In this document: one piece after another, positions 43,796-53,359 of the stretch
Layout: every line of letters starts with the position of its first letter
How positions within the stretch are numbered: the stretch's first letter is position 1
NCBI GenBank assembly: GCA_030278955.1
Contig: JAOANR010000006.1
Coordinates: forward strand, 29,493,124-29,557,123
Length of the DNA stretch: 64,000 nt
Direction of reading: 5' to 3'
From: Hygrophila difformis
Taxonomy: Eukaryota > Streptophyta > Magnoliopsida > Lamiales > Acanthaceae
Notes under the pieces: model-generated
Seen by the model: the letters and a program-made list of their open reading frames with translations, nothing else
What the model was told of the DNA's origin: nothing
Databases searched by the model: none
Program-made: the position numbers and the translations under genes

Positions 43796-44002
43796 GAAGA
43801 AATATTAAAAATATTACAGAAATAATTTTCTTCTAATGGAGAAGACTGACACTTAGCTCCTCATATATGAGGATGCTTGACTCTGGGGGACTGACCCCAT
43901 ATGAAAAACAAATACAGAAAGGAAATTTTTGCAGAAAGGAAATACAACTTATTATTTTGAAGAGTTGGGAGGATTTCTGATGCCTTCCATCTGCTTCAAT
44001 CT

Positions 44003-44084
44003 CTTCTATTTATAGGCGTCTGCGGAATTCAATCACGGACTCTAAACAAACTCTAATTTCTTGTGACGAACGCAGTAACGTCAC
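44003..44084 (-). promoter_or_regulatory. Pregenomic promoter of the caulimovirid (as-1-like plus TATA)
   Basis: On minus, GTGACG...CGTCAC (44063-44084, an inverted pair of TGACG boxes) lies about 50 bases upstream of CCTATAAATAG (44003-44016). TGACG pairs above a TATA are the as-1 arrangement of caulimoviral promoters, responsive to bZIP TGA factors. It lies 3' of the transactivator ORF, as in the circular viral genome. The gypsy insertion sits 78 bases upstream. Confidence 0.7.
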
Positions 44085-44156
44085 TTGCCTTGGATTCCAG
44101 CCTACATTATTATTCTGACAGAATTATTGCTAGTGGGCTCCTTTGTCAACTCGTCA

Positions 44157-44161
44157 CATGC
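44157..44161. repeat. Target duplication CATGC (left copy)
   Basis: CATGC immediately before TGTAACACC; repeated at 55305-55309 after the right LTR. Confidence 0.92.
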
Positions 44162-46101
44162 TGTAACACCCCCGTTTTCCCCTTTTAAAAATCACAGCGG
44201 AAGTTACCAAAAGGAAAGCGGGGTTGTTACCGCCACACTTCCAATTAAGCTCGCCTTGACCTTGCCTCGGCTAACTTAATTAAAAGTGCTAAGGCTATTT
44301 AAAATAGTTACAAACATTAATTTAAACTATTAACTAAATTTCAAAATATATTTAATTTAGCAAAATATCAGAGTTTAAAATTACAATAACTGCGACCAAC
44401 TATTAAAACGACAACCTTACTACAAGTAAAATATTATTTAAAATAACCACTGTAAAAACGATATTGACTCCCCGGCCCGTGCCCGTGATGCTAATGAGCT
44501 TCACAAATATCAAATCCTGAAAAAAAAATGAGTAAGTAACATTTATCAGCACACCGGCTGAGTAAATAAATTTTATCCCTTGGACAAAAATAATTAACTA
44601 CGACTCAACAGTAAATGGCATGTCAAAACAGTTGCAATAATTCAATCCACATGTAGCTCAACTATGATGCCTACACCCGGGGTATCTCATAGGACCTAGC
44701 ATGCCCTCATAATGACCGAAGTCAAAATATGAGTACACAAGGATGGCCCTACCTTGCGATCTAGAAAATGACTGTGAGACCCTTGGTCAAACACAATCCT
44801 GTTCATGGGGATCCCTTGGATAACCCACGAAATACCTTACGAAGATATCCACCTATGGGGTATATCTCGCATAATAACAATTCAATAATTTACATGCCAC
44901 ACACTGAAATTTCACTTTTCACATGCATGGCCTAGCCCAAAATTAATTTAAACACATAATTGGGCAATATCTCTGCATAAATAAATTGCATGAATAAACC
45001 CTAACATTAAAACACAAAGGTATTTAGACATGTAAAAATTTAATCCTACGACAAAGCCCGTAAAATAAAAATTTACTTACAATTTCTTCCGACGATAGCC
45101 TTATTACACTAAGCTACTATGTCCTGCTAACAACTCCTCCCCACTCGTTTCTTTTTTTCTCTTTGAAACACTCACCTTTGCATGAAAATTTGCTAGTGAT
45201 GATGTTATGAAAGCCCGGCAGGAGGGGTATTTATAGGAGTTCAAATTGAATTTTTTTAATAATTCTTCTAATCTAGCTTCATAGGTAGCTTTAGCCCGTC
45301 ACCATCCTAGTGTCTTGCATGGCGTACACCTTCTCATGCCATGATGCGTGTATGCCGTTCTATTACTCTGCGTGTATTTATCTTGCCAGCTCTTTACTTG
45401 CTGCTTCCACGAATGTGCATAATTATTATTATTATTTTTTTATTAATACTATTATAGCTGATTTTCTAGACTTCAAATTACACATTACGCATGTCCCATG
45501 CAGTCTATCTATTGTATTGAGCAGCTGGAGTGAGTTTTATTACTATACTAGTGGTATATTTTTGCACCACTTATTTCAATTAGCTATTATACGTACATAC
45601 TATTTTATTTTATTTCTTTATTTATTTATTTATTTATTTTTTATAACATACTATTGTTAATATGTATTCTCATTTTCTTTAGCTAAATTAGTCTAATGCA
45701 CCACTTATATTCTAAAATTATTTATTCTTCTATTAAAAATCTAGTGTAGGTAATGAGATTCGAACTCAGAACCTATGAAATAGAAGTCCGACATTAATAC
45801 CAATATTATATTTATAATTTTATGTTAGATAGTAAAATTAACTATACTTAATATAAAGGTTGTGAGAATAATATCTAATTGATACCATTGTCTAATATTT
45901 ACTTTTATTTGATAGAAATATCTTCCCGTGGTTAAGTATATTTCTCAAATTATTTTTCCTTGAAAGATAATTCATTTCTATCAACCAATCTCCTTGAAAA
46001 ATATTAACTTATTTCCTAACTCAATTTAATTTTCTTAAGATATAATACTAAATTATTTCTTTCAAAATATTATCAACATAGCTAACTTTTAGGGTATTAC
46101 A
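44162..46101 (-). repeat. 3' LTR of the Tekay-like element
   Basis: TGTAACACCCCCG...GGGTATTACA, aligned throughout with 53360-55304. The TATA equivalent is at 45226-45237. Confidence 0.96.
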
Positions 46102-46117
46102 ATCTACCCTCCTTAAA
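46102..46117 (-). promoter_or_regulatory. Polypurine tract of the Tekay-like element
   Basis: Minus reads TTTAAGGAGGGTAGAT directly before the 3' LTR. Confidence 0.85.
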
Positions 46118-46253
46118 AACAAACTTCGTCCTCGAAGTTTACTCAAATAAACCATTGCAAGACTAAAAATAAGGTTAGCACATAATTAATTTTTTCTTAC
46201 CTTATTCTCTATCGGGTACGGTTACGGAATCACCTCCCCACTTGTTTTCACAG

Positions 46254-46400
46254 CTATGTCCCCATAGCTGTATCTGTCTCAAGAAATAGCTCAGGATATT
46301 TGGTTTGCATTTCTGCCTCAGTTTCCCAAGTAGCATCATTCTCGTCGTGGTTTGACCACTGGACTTTGACCATGCGAATGACTTTACGCCGCGTGGCTCG
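46254..46400 (-). pseudogene. Chromodomain end of pol, out of frame
   Basis: One frame away from the pol ORF the minus strand reads VKVQWSNHDENDATWETEAE and YPELF, then stops at TAG 46254-46256. This matches the second half of the retroelement chromodomain (V.W......ATWE.E..m...YP.LF). It is separated from pol by a run of seven T on plus at 46401-46407. In other chromoviruses the domain guides insertion into chromatin. Confidence 0.8.
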
Positions 46401-49269
46401 TTTTTTTAGTATCTAAGATCTTAACTGGTCTCTCTTCATAAGTAAGATCATCATCCAACTCGATAATTTCTGATGGGATCAATCTCTGAAGGTCATGATG
46501 ATATTTCTTAAGTTGTGATACGTGGAACACATTATGAACTCGAGATAATTCTTCTGGTAAGTCTAGTCGATATGCCAATGTACCAACTTTGGCAATGATA
46601 TCGAAGGGTCCAATGTAACGAGGACTTAACTTACCACGTTTACCAAACCTCATCACTCCTTTCATAGGGGATACTTTTAGTAACACCTTGTCACCTATTT
46701 CGTATCCTCCTTCTTGCCTTTTCTGGTCGGCATACGTCTTTTGTCGATCTTGGGCGGCTTTCATCTTGAGTTGGACTTGCTCAATAATACACTTTGTCTC
46801 CTCAATTAGTTGTGGTCCAACAGGGATTGGATTTTCGCCCTTCGTCCAACAGAGTGGACTTCGACACTTCCTACCATATAGTACTTCAAATGGGGCCATG
46901 CCAATACTAGCATGATAACTATTGTTATAGCTAAATTCAACTAACGGTAGGTGATTTTCCCAACTCCCTTGAAATTCTAAAGCGCAAGCTCTCAGCATGT
47001 CTTCAAGAGTCTGGATGGTTCTTTCAGTTTGACCATCGGTTGTTGGGTGAAATGTCGTACTCATCTTTATTTTAGTACCAAAGGCTTCTTGTAACTTAGT
47101 CCAGAAATTCGAGACGAATCGACGGTCTCGGTCTGAAACAATGTCTTGAGGAATTCCATGTCTCCGTACTACATTCTCAATATAGGCCTTTGCTAGCTGA
47201 TCCATACTCCAAGTTTCTTTCATGGGTATGAATATAGCTGCCTTTGTCAATCTATCGACAATGACCCATATCTTATCGTTTCCTTTAGGCGTCTTTGGCA
47301 AACCTGAGACGAAGTCCATGGAAATACTATCCCATTTCCATTCTGGAACTTCTAGTGGTTTTACCAATCCAAGGGTTTTCTTCCGCTCGGCTTTGACCTT
47401 TTGACAGGTCAGGCACTTTTCAACGAATTCTGCTACCTCTCGTTTCATTCTAGGCCACCAAAAGATCTTTCGTAAATCTTTGTACAACTTGTCTCCTCCA
47501 GGGTGTACATAATAAGGAGTTCTGTGGCCCTCTTCGAGTATACGTCTCTTAAGATCTTCGCATACTTTCGGCACGCACCAACGACCCTTAAATCGGATGC
47601 TGCCATCTTCGTGAATTTGGAAGTCTGTAGCTTCACCTTGAGCTATCTTTGCTTTGATCCTTTCCAATTTGACATCACCGGATTGTCTTTCTCGGATTTC
47701 GTCAAAAATGGTTGGCTGGATTGTGATGGCATTGATTTGCTGAGTAGGAGTACCTTGGTATACCAACTCAATGTCAAATCGTGCTAGTTCCATATATAAC
47801 TCGTGCGGCAAGATTCTTGTGTTACCCAGATGTTTTGACTTTCGACTTAGTGCATCAGCCACTTTATTGGCTTTTCCCTCGTGATATGTAATGCCTAAAT
47901 CATAGTCCTTCATTAGCTCTAACCATCGCCTCTGGCTCATGTTGAGCTCTTTCTGAGTATAGATATACTTTAGACTTTTATGGTCTGTGTATATCTGACA
48001 CTTTCGTCCGTACAAGTAATGTCTCCATATCTTTAGAGCGAAAACAACTGCAGCTAACTCTAGGTCATGAGTTGGATAGTTTTCCTCGTTTGGCCTTAGT
48101 TGTCGAGATGCATAGGCTATAACTTTTCCTTTTTGCATTAACACGCATCCCAACCCAAATTTTGAAGCATCACTATAGATTTCAAAATTGTCTTTCTCAT
48201 TGGGTAAGGTTAGTACTGGTGCCGTGGTTAGTCTTTCCTTTAATGTCTGAAATGCAGCTTCGCATTCAGGTGTCCATATAACCTTTGATCCCTTCTTCAA
48301 ATTTTGTGTTAGCGGTCTCGCAATTTTTGAGAAATCTTTGACAAATCTCCTGTAGTAGCCTGCCAAACCAAGGAAACTTCTTATCTCGGTCTGAGATGAT
48401 GGTACAGGCCAATCCTTTACCGCGGCTACTTTGGCAGGGTCAACTGATATTCCATTGGCAGAGACAATGTGACCAAGGAATGCAACCTTATCTAGCCAAA
48501 AGTCACATTTAGACAACTTGGCATACAGTTGATGGCTCCTTAATGTTTGTAGGACTTGGTGTAGATGTTGTTCGTGTTCTTCCTCACTCTTGGAGTAAAC
48601 CAATATATCGTCAATGAACACAACTACACATTTGTCCAATAATTCTCGGAAAACATTATTCATCAGAGCCATGAATACTGCTGGAGCATTGGTTAAGCCA
48701 AACGACATCACGGTAAATTCGTAATGACCATATCGTGTTCTAAATGCCGTCTTTGGGATATCCTGCTCAGCTATCCTAAGATGATGATAACCAGACCTCA
48801 AATCAATCTTTGAAAAGATTCTGGCTCCTTTGAGTTGGTCAAACAAGTCATCAATTCGTGGTAACGGGTATTTATTCTTAATCGTTACTTGATTGAGGCC
48901 TCTGTAATCAACACAAAGTCTCATTCCACCATCCTTCTTTCGTACAAATAGTATAGGTGCTCCCCACGGCGATGTACTAGGACGAATGTATCCTTTCTCT
49001 AGAAGGTCTTCGAGTTGTTCTTTCAACTCCTTCGTCTCAGCTGGTGCCATCCGGTATGGAGCTTTGGATATGGGTTCCGTACCTGGAACTAAGTCAATCG
49101 TGAATTCTATCTCACGTTCAGGTGGCATTCCTGAAATATCTGTAGGAAATACATCCGGATATTCTCTTACTACGGGAATATTGTTTTGATCCACCACCTC
49201 TGCTTGCAAATTATGGACATAGCAAAGATAAAGGGGATTCCCTTTTCTTAATAGTGTCGCCAATTGCAT
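46384..49269 (-). CDS. pol: Gypsy pol: reverse transcriptase, RNase H, integrase
   Basis: The intact frame of 961 residues is counted from the first internal Met after the TGA; it continues upstream in frame to gag. RT spans about residues 35-280, with [15 protein letters not shown] (Asp 156) and [11 protein letters not shown] (FIDD, 218-221). RNase H spans about 360-475, with [24 protein letters not shown] and ADALSR. The integrase zinc part has H589 and CLTCQKVKA (C619, C622). The integrase core has D652 (SMDFVSGLP), D713 (VSDRDRRF) and E749 (DGQTER). A GPF motif follows at [12 protein letters not shown]. The last five residues (TSHAA) are the out-of-frame read after the T7 run. Every catalytic residue is present. 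It copies and integrates the element's cDNA. Confidence 0.93.
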   Translation of the reverse strand: MQLATLLRKGNPLYLCYVHNLQAEVVDQNNIPVVREYPDVFPTDISGMPPEREIEFTIDLVPGTEPISKAPYRMAPAETKELKEQLEDLLEKGYIRPSTSPWGAPILFVRKKDGGMRLCVDYRGLNQVTIKNKYPLPRIDDLFDQLKGARIFSKIDLRSGYHHLRIAEQDIPKTAFRTRYGHYEFTVMSFGLTNAPAVFMALMNNVFRELLDKCVVVFIDDILVYSKSEEEHEQHLHQVLQTLRSHQLYAKLSKCDFWLDKVAFLGHIVSANGISVDPAKVAAVKDWPVPSSQTEIRSFLGLAGYYRRFVKDFSKIARPLTQNLKKGSKVIWTPECEAAFQTLKERLTTAPVLTLPNEKDNFEIYSDASKFGLGCVLMQKGKVIAYASRQLRPNEENYPTHDLELAAVVFALKIWRHYLYGRKCQIYTDHKSLKYIYTQKELNMSQRRWLELMKDYDLGITYHEGKANKVADALSRKSKHLGNTRILPHELYMELARFDIELVYQGTPTQQINAITIQPTIFDEIRERQSGDVKLERIKAKIAQGEATDFQIHEDGSIRFKGRWCVPKVCEDLKRRILEEGHRTPYYVHPGGDKLYKDLRKIFWWPRMKREVAEFVEKCLTCQKVKAERKKTLGLVKPLEVPEWKWDSISMDFVSGLPKTPKGNDKIWVIVDRLTKAAIFIPMKETWSMDQLAKAYIENVVRRHGIPQDIVSDRDRRFVSNFWTKLQEAFGTKIKMSTTFHPTTDGQTERTIQTLEDMLRACALEFQGSWENHLPLVEFSYNNSYHASIGMAPFEVLYGRKCRSPLCWTKGENPIPVGPQLIEETKCIIEQVQLKMKAAQDRQKTYADQKRQEGGYEIGDKVLLKVSPMKGVMRFGKRGKLSPRYIGPFDIIAKVGTLAYRLDLPEELSRVHNVFHVSQLKKYHHDLQRLIPSEIIELDDDLTYEERPVKILDTKKTSHAA

Positions 49270-49293
49270 TGCTGAAACTACCTTCGTTTTCGG

Positions 49294-50754
49294 TCATTTG
49301 GGCTCCATATAATACGAAATTCGTTGTTTATTCGGCCCATACATTGTTATCTTCTGTTGGGCACACTCGATGGTGGCTTGATATTTTGTAAGCCAATCCA
49401 TCCTCAAGATAACATCAAAATCTCGTAGCTCGAAGTTAATGAGATCAGCAGGGAATTCAACTTCACAAATGCGGATAGGAACTTTCTCATAACGTGTTGA
49501 GCAATTAATAACTGCTCCGTTAGGTAAAGAGATTCCTAATCCTATTTCCTGGGGTTTATCGAGTCCCAACTCGGGCAATTTTCTACGAGATATGAATGAA
49601 CAGGTAGCTCCAGAATCAAACAAAGTACGAACTTTAGAAGTTTTAATTTCAAAAGTACCTTCAACCAGGTCACCACCATCTTGAAGGTCAGCTTGATTGA
49701 CTACGTTCAACCTTCCCTGGTTAGGTCTGCCCTGGTTCTGTGGAGCTCTATTGTTTACTCCCGGATTCGTCGGAAAAGTTGGACGTGGCCCTTGATTTCC
49801 TTGTTGGTTTTGAGGCCTTCGCATTTCTGGGCAATAATCCTCTTTTCGTAAGTCAGGCCGAAGTCTGTTAGGATCAAGTCTCAGGCGACAGTTTCTGGCC
49901 CTGTGACCTGTCATGCCACAACGGTAACATTCTTCGCCTTGTGGACATTGGCGAGTTGCATGCCTCTTGCTGCACCGATTACACGGAGTGGGTACCGGCT
50001 CCCTATACTGGTTGGGATAGGGGAACCTACTCCTGTTGTTCTGCTGGAAATCTCCCCTTTGCCTGTTATCTTTGATTTCCTCAAATTTTCGCTTTCCTTT
50101 ATTATGAGGGACTTGTCTTGAGCTTTCTCCTTTGTGTTCCGATCCTTCGACCTTTTCAACGGTCATAGCTCGATCGTAAGCTTTTTGTAAACTTGTAAAT
50201 TGTTTCCCACCAAATGCCTTTCGAATGTACTTGTTCAGTCCAAGCACAAACTTCTGGGCCTTAGTCTGATCTGTTGCTACCAAGTCTGGAGCAAATCTCA
50301 AGAGCTCAGTAAACTTAGCATAGTATTCTTGCACATATCGACTACCCTGTTGAAGAGTAACAAACTCTTCATACTTGGAATTTTTAAGGCTGAGTGGATA
50401 AAATCGTTCTCTCAGATTCTTTTGAAATTCTTCCCAAGTAATCTGGCGATCTTCTTGTGACCTCCACCAAGTATTTGCTATTCCGGTCAAGAAAAAAGTA
50501 GCTACTCCCACCTTACGCTCTTCAGGGCATTCTACTGCCTCGAGTAGCTTTTCGAGTGATTCAATCCACCCTTCTAATTTGGTTGGGTCCTCTTGTCCGT
50601 TATATCGAGGAGGTTGAAACTTATTAACCGCCTCGATATAATCCCCTTGTGTTTCTGTATGATGTTCTCCTCCTTCAGCTTGCTTCTGAAAAACTGCTCC
50701 GAGAGTGAGCAACAGTTGTTCTATCTGTTGTTGGCGGTCGTTGTTATCGGCCAT
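49294..50754 (-). CDS. gag: Gypsy gag-protease with double zinc knuckle
   Basis: This frame codes 486 residues from the ATG at 50752-50754. The retrotransposon gag domain covers about residues 45-200 (FQPPRYNGQEDP, TWWRSQEDRQITWEEF, FYPLSLKNSKYEEF, LRFAPDLV). Two knuckles follow: CNRCSKRHATRQC (CX2CX3HX4C) and CYRCGMTGHRARNC (CX2CX4HX4C), residues 258-289. A Gln/Pro/Asn linker leads to the protease with TLFDSGATCSFIS (DSG at 380-382) and ILRMDWL, where most elements have ILGMDWL. It ends in TGA at 49294-49296 in the same frame as pol, so gag-pro-pol would be one reading frame but for this stop. Confidence 0.93.
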   Translation of the reverse strand: MADNNDRQQQIEQLLLTLGAVFQKQAEGGEHHTETQGDYIEAVNKFQPPRYNGQEDPTKLEGWIESLEKLLEAVECPEERKVGVATFFLTGIANTWWRSQEDRQITWEEFQKNLRERFYPLSLKNSKYEEFVTLQQGSRYVQEYYAKFTELLRFAPDLVATDQTKAQKFVLGLNKYIRKAFGGKQFTSLQKAYDRAMTVEKVEGSEHKGESSRQVPHNKGKRKFEEIKDNRQRGDFQQNNRSRFPYPNQYREPVPTPCNRCSKRHATRQCPQGEECYRCGMTGHRARNCRLRLDPNRLRPDLRKEDYCPEMRRPQNQQGNQGPRPTFPTNPGVNNRAPQNQGRPNQGRLNVVNQADLQDGGDLVEGTFEIKTSKVRTLFDSGATCSFISRRKLPELGLDKPQEIGLGISLPNGAVINCSTRYEKVPIRICEVEFPADLINFELRDFDVILRMDWLTKYQATIECAQQKITMYGPNKQRISYYMEPK

Positions 50755-50923
50755 GTTGGTTTGATGTTAGTTCCTAGGAAACATCAGTCAGTTAATCAGT
50801 TAGTTGTTTTCATTAGTCGAGATAAACAAATAATACTAGTTTTCTTTTATAAATAACAAGAGTACACTTCAAAACCACCAGTCAAATATTTCAAACTTGC
50901 CGAGACTGGTATACAAGTACAAA

Positions 50924-51327
50924 TTAAGCTAATATATTATTTTTGGACGTGTCCTCTCCAATCTTGAATGTTCTTCGTGTAACAATCCTTGTACTTATGC
51001 CCCTTCCTTCCACACGGAAGCACTCTCCTTTGCCGGGGCAACGCCAAGTTAGGTGCGGCCTTCCACACCCCGGACAAGGTGCGGCACGGGGAATCCTGCG
51101 GGATTCCACTCAGCATTTCTCAAGCGTATCTCTAACTCAGTGGTCCGCCCTTCATAGTATGAGACAATAGCTTTCAGATCTTTTATTTCTTGGTCTCTTC
51201 GAAAAATTTCTTCCTGATTCCAGGATATAAAATCCTTTTCTAGTAACAGTTCACTCTTAAGGCTTCTAATCTCAGCTTCCATATGATCTTTTTTGTCTAG
51301 CATTTCGTTTACTTCCCAATTGTTCAT
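50924..51327 (-). pseudogene. Extra ORF C: coiled coil plus double zinc knuckle, frameshifted paralogue of ORF B
   Basis: Two overlapping frames form one gene. From the internal Met at 51325-51327 a helical, charged stretch (MLDKKDHMEAEIRSLKSELL, EEIFRRDQEIKDLKAIVSYY) parallels ORF B position by position. After a frameshift near 51105 the other frame gives CPGCGRPHLTWRC and then ECFR, where a second shift destroys the second knuckle. The RIVTRR ending parallels ORF B's KIVTARKY. It is a tandem duplicate of ORF B that has decayed. No homologue is known to me; a role in RNA or capsid assembly is inference from the knuckles. Confidence 0.7.
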
Positions 51328-51569
51328 CTGCAAGGGACTTTTTAGTACATATGACAAATACTAGTAATAATTATTTTAATATTATTATTTTTTTCTTTTT
51401 TTTTAAAATACTTATGCAAATAAAAAGATAGATTATATTTCTTTAATAAAAGATACACACCAAAATCGTCGACATTTTCATTAACTAGCCGAAGTCGACA
51501 TATTTTAATACAAGTTTGAAGATTTATACATACAAAATAGTCTAATATATTAATGAGTTTCTAAGATAT

Positions 51570-51977
51570 CTAATATTTCCGAGCTGTTACAATCTTGGTG
51601 TGGCATTCCCTAGCGACATGCCCAACCTTTCCGCATCGAAAACACTCCCCAGGTTCAGGGCATCGCCAAATGAGATGTTGTTGGCCGCATTCTCCGCATC
51701 GTGGTGGAAGAAGCTTTCCAGGAAATCCTTTACGAATCAACCCCTCATTCTTTCCTCGTAAAGAACTAATCATCTCCTCATGTTTGACAGCCAGGCTTTC
51801 TAGGTATAAAACTCTATCTTTCAGCCTCTGTATCTCTTCTTCTTTTTGTATTACCTCTTCTTGGGCTCCTTTCGCAAAATACTGCTCTAGGATTATAGTC
51901 TCCCTTAACTTCCTTATCTCAGATTGCATCTGAGATTTTTCGTCAAATGTTTTGGTTCCTGAACTACTCATCTGCAT
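51570..51977 (-). CDS. Extra ORF B: coiled-coil protein with gag-like double zinc knuckle
   Basis: The intact frame codes 135 residues. Residues 10-75 are a coiled coil (MQSEIRKLRETIILEQYF, EEVIQKEEEIQRLKDRVLYL). Residues 94-106 are CGECGQQHLIWRC (CX2CX3HX4C) and 112-125 CFRCGKVGHVAREC (CX2CX4HX4C). This pair and its 5-residue spacing are the same as in the gag of this element (residues 258-289), suggesting derivation from gag nucleocapsid or parallel function. It lies between PBS and gag, in the same direction. A short unspliced or spliced mRNA would be needed to express it. Function unknown; nucleic-acid binding is likely from the knuckles. Confidence 0.75.
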   Translation of the reverse strand: MQMSSSGTKTFDEKSQMQSEIRKLRETIILEQYFAKGAQEEVIQKEEEIQRLKDRVLYLESLAVKHEEMISSLRGKNEGLIRKGFPGKLLPPRCGECGQQHLIWRCPEPGECFRCGKVGHVARECHTKIVTARKY

Positions 51978-52598
51978 ATAGGATTCAAATAAAATATTTG
52001 ATTAAAATATAAATAACTTTCAAAATATAATAGTTATATAGTTAACTTTAAAAAAAGTAAAAAGACATTGTAAAAAAAAACTTGATAAGCACTTCTGCTC
52101 AAAAAAAATTGTATAAATATCATTTATAAGTAATAAGACAAGTTACATTTTTTTTTATAATAGTATAAAATAAATTTCTTAAATTGAGTATACCTAAAAA
52201 AACTCAAACTATCTTTATAACTTTTGAAATCATAATCGTATTAATTGACTACTTTTATTTCAATACCAGATGATATAATCCTTTTTTTTAAAAAAAAACA
52301 ACTGTGAAATAAAATAGAAATTATATCAAATAAGCCGAGAAAATTTCATTTTACTTTTATATAAACTTGGATACAACGGTTCAAAATTTCCAAGTTAAAA
52401 TAGATACACATATACGGCTTCTATTCTATACTAGTCTCTATACTATACTAGTCTCTATACTATACTAGTCTATACCATACCTGTCTATACCATACTAGAC
52501 TAGTATAGTATAGTCTAGTATGGTATAGACAAGTATGGTATAGACTAGTATATATATATATATATATATATTGCATCTAGTCTAAGGTGAATGTCACA
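51978..52598 (-). other. Non-coding spacer between extra ORFs A and B
   Basis: Very AT-rich with A and T runs, holding the inverted repeat at 52461-52552 and a TA microsatellite. Confidence 0.6.
52430..52572. repeat. 42-bp inverted repeat with CTATACTA repeats and TA microsatellite
   Basis: Arms 52461-52502 and 52511-52552 (TATACTAGTCTATACC...AGACTA and its complement) differ at one base, separated by GTATAGTA. Shorter CTATACTATACTAGTCT repeats precede it and (TA)n follows. Confidence 0.92.
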
Positions 52599-53138
52599 TC
52601 ATGGACTGGCTGGATGGTACTCCGGAGAGCGGCTGCGTTCACGGACTGGACTCGTCTTTTCTTCCTCCTCTGGGTCTTCGGAATCTTCAATGCGCTGAGG
52701 ACGGGATGAGGATCCTGGGTCACTCCTACGAGCAACTGCTCTGCGGCCTCTCCAGTACAGCTGGTCGGCTTGTCTACGTATGATTCTTTTCTGTCGCTCT
52801 ATAGTTGCTAAATTACGGCTATTCTCCTCTTGACTATCTTTCAGTTCCTCCTTCACGTCCTCCAACTCTTCCTTTATGTCCACCAATTTTTCCGTTTTCT
52901 CCGTGTAAAGGGCGTCAAACTCATCCCGTTGCTCTTCGGCTGAAACTCTCATCTCGTGTTCTTCATTATATTTGTTTTCACTTTCCGCCTCTTCTTCTAG
53001 ATGTTTGGTAAGTTCCGTAATTAATAAGTCTTTTAAATGTTCAGCTCGAGTATGCTCCCGTTCACATGTTCCTACTAGCTCACGGACTAGGTCCGGGACT
53101 ACTTCCATCATTCTAGCGTTAAGGTTATTTCCGGCCAT
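52599..53138 (-). CDS. Extra ORF A: acidic/basic coiled-coil protein
   Basis: The intact frame codes 179 residues and is the first ORF after the PBS (about 205 bases). The N-terminus (MMEVVPDLVRELVGTCEREH) is helical. Residues 35-125 are a long coiled coil rich in Glu and Lys (LVDIKEELEDVKEELKDSQE). The C-terminus is Arg/Ser/Pro/Glu-rich and disordered (SPVRERSRSPEYHP). There is no zinc knuckle and no similarity to gag beyond composition. Standard Tekay elements go from PBS to gag; extra ORFs upstream of gag are known to me in Tat/Ogre elements only. Function unknown. The uninterrupted frame in an AT-rich leader argues that it is or recently was translated. Confidence 0.7.
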   Translation of the reverse strand: MAGNNLNARMMEVVPDLVRELVGTCEREHTRAEHLKDLLITELTKHLEEEAESENKYNEEHEMRVSAEEQRDEFDALYTEKTEKLVDIKEELEDVKEELKDSQEENSRNLATIERQKRIIRRQADQLYWRGRRAVARRSDPGSSSRPQRIEDSEDPEEEEKTSPVRERSRSPEYHPASP

Positions 53139-53344
53139 CTAATCAAACAACATTGTCATAAGCATAATGGAATTATTAAGCATAAATAACAATAAGGGCT
53201 GTGCCTAATGCAAGTGCATCGTGTCCCATCCCAAACTTTTTTTCTTAAGTAAAAACATATATATATATATATTTTAAAAATTTCTTATGAAACTCTAACT
53301 CCAAAAAAAAAAATTAATTTGACTTTAAAAATATTTTGACTCAC

Positions 53345-53356
53345 GCTCTGATACCA
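53345..53356 (-). promoter_or_regulatory. PBS of the Tekay-like element (Met-tRNA)
   Basis: Minus reads TGGTATCAGAGC three bases from the LTR. Confidence 0.92.
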
Positions 53357-53359
53357 ACT

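Noticed and set aside
45310..45660. 116-residue hydrophobic frame in the gypsy LTR (also 54510-54887)
   Set aside because: Tyr/Phe/Leu-rich text from an AT-rich LTR, antisense to the element, disrupted by one-base indels between copies.
46384..50856. Plus-strand frames of 60-94 residues across the gypsy gag-pol
   Set aside because: They are antisense shadows of the intact gag and pol frames.
52599..53138. Extra ORF A as an envelope-like protein
   Set aside because: No signal peptide or membrane segment; position is 5' of gag and the sequence is a soluble coiled coil.
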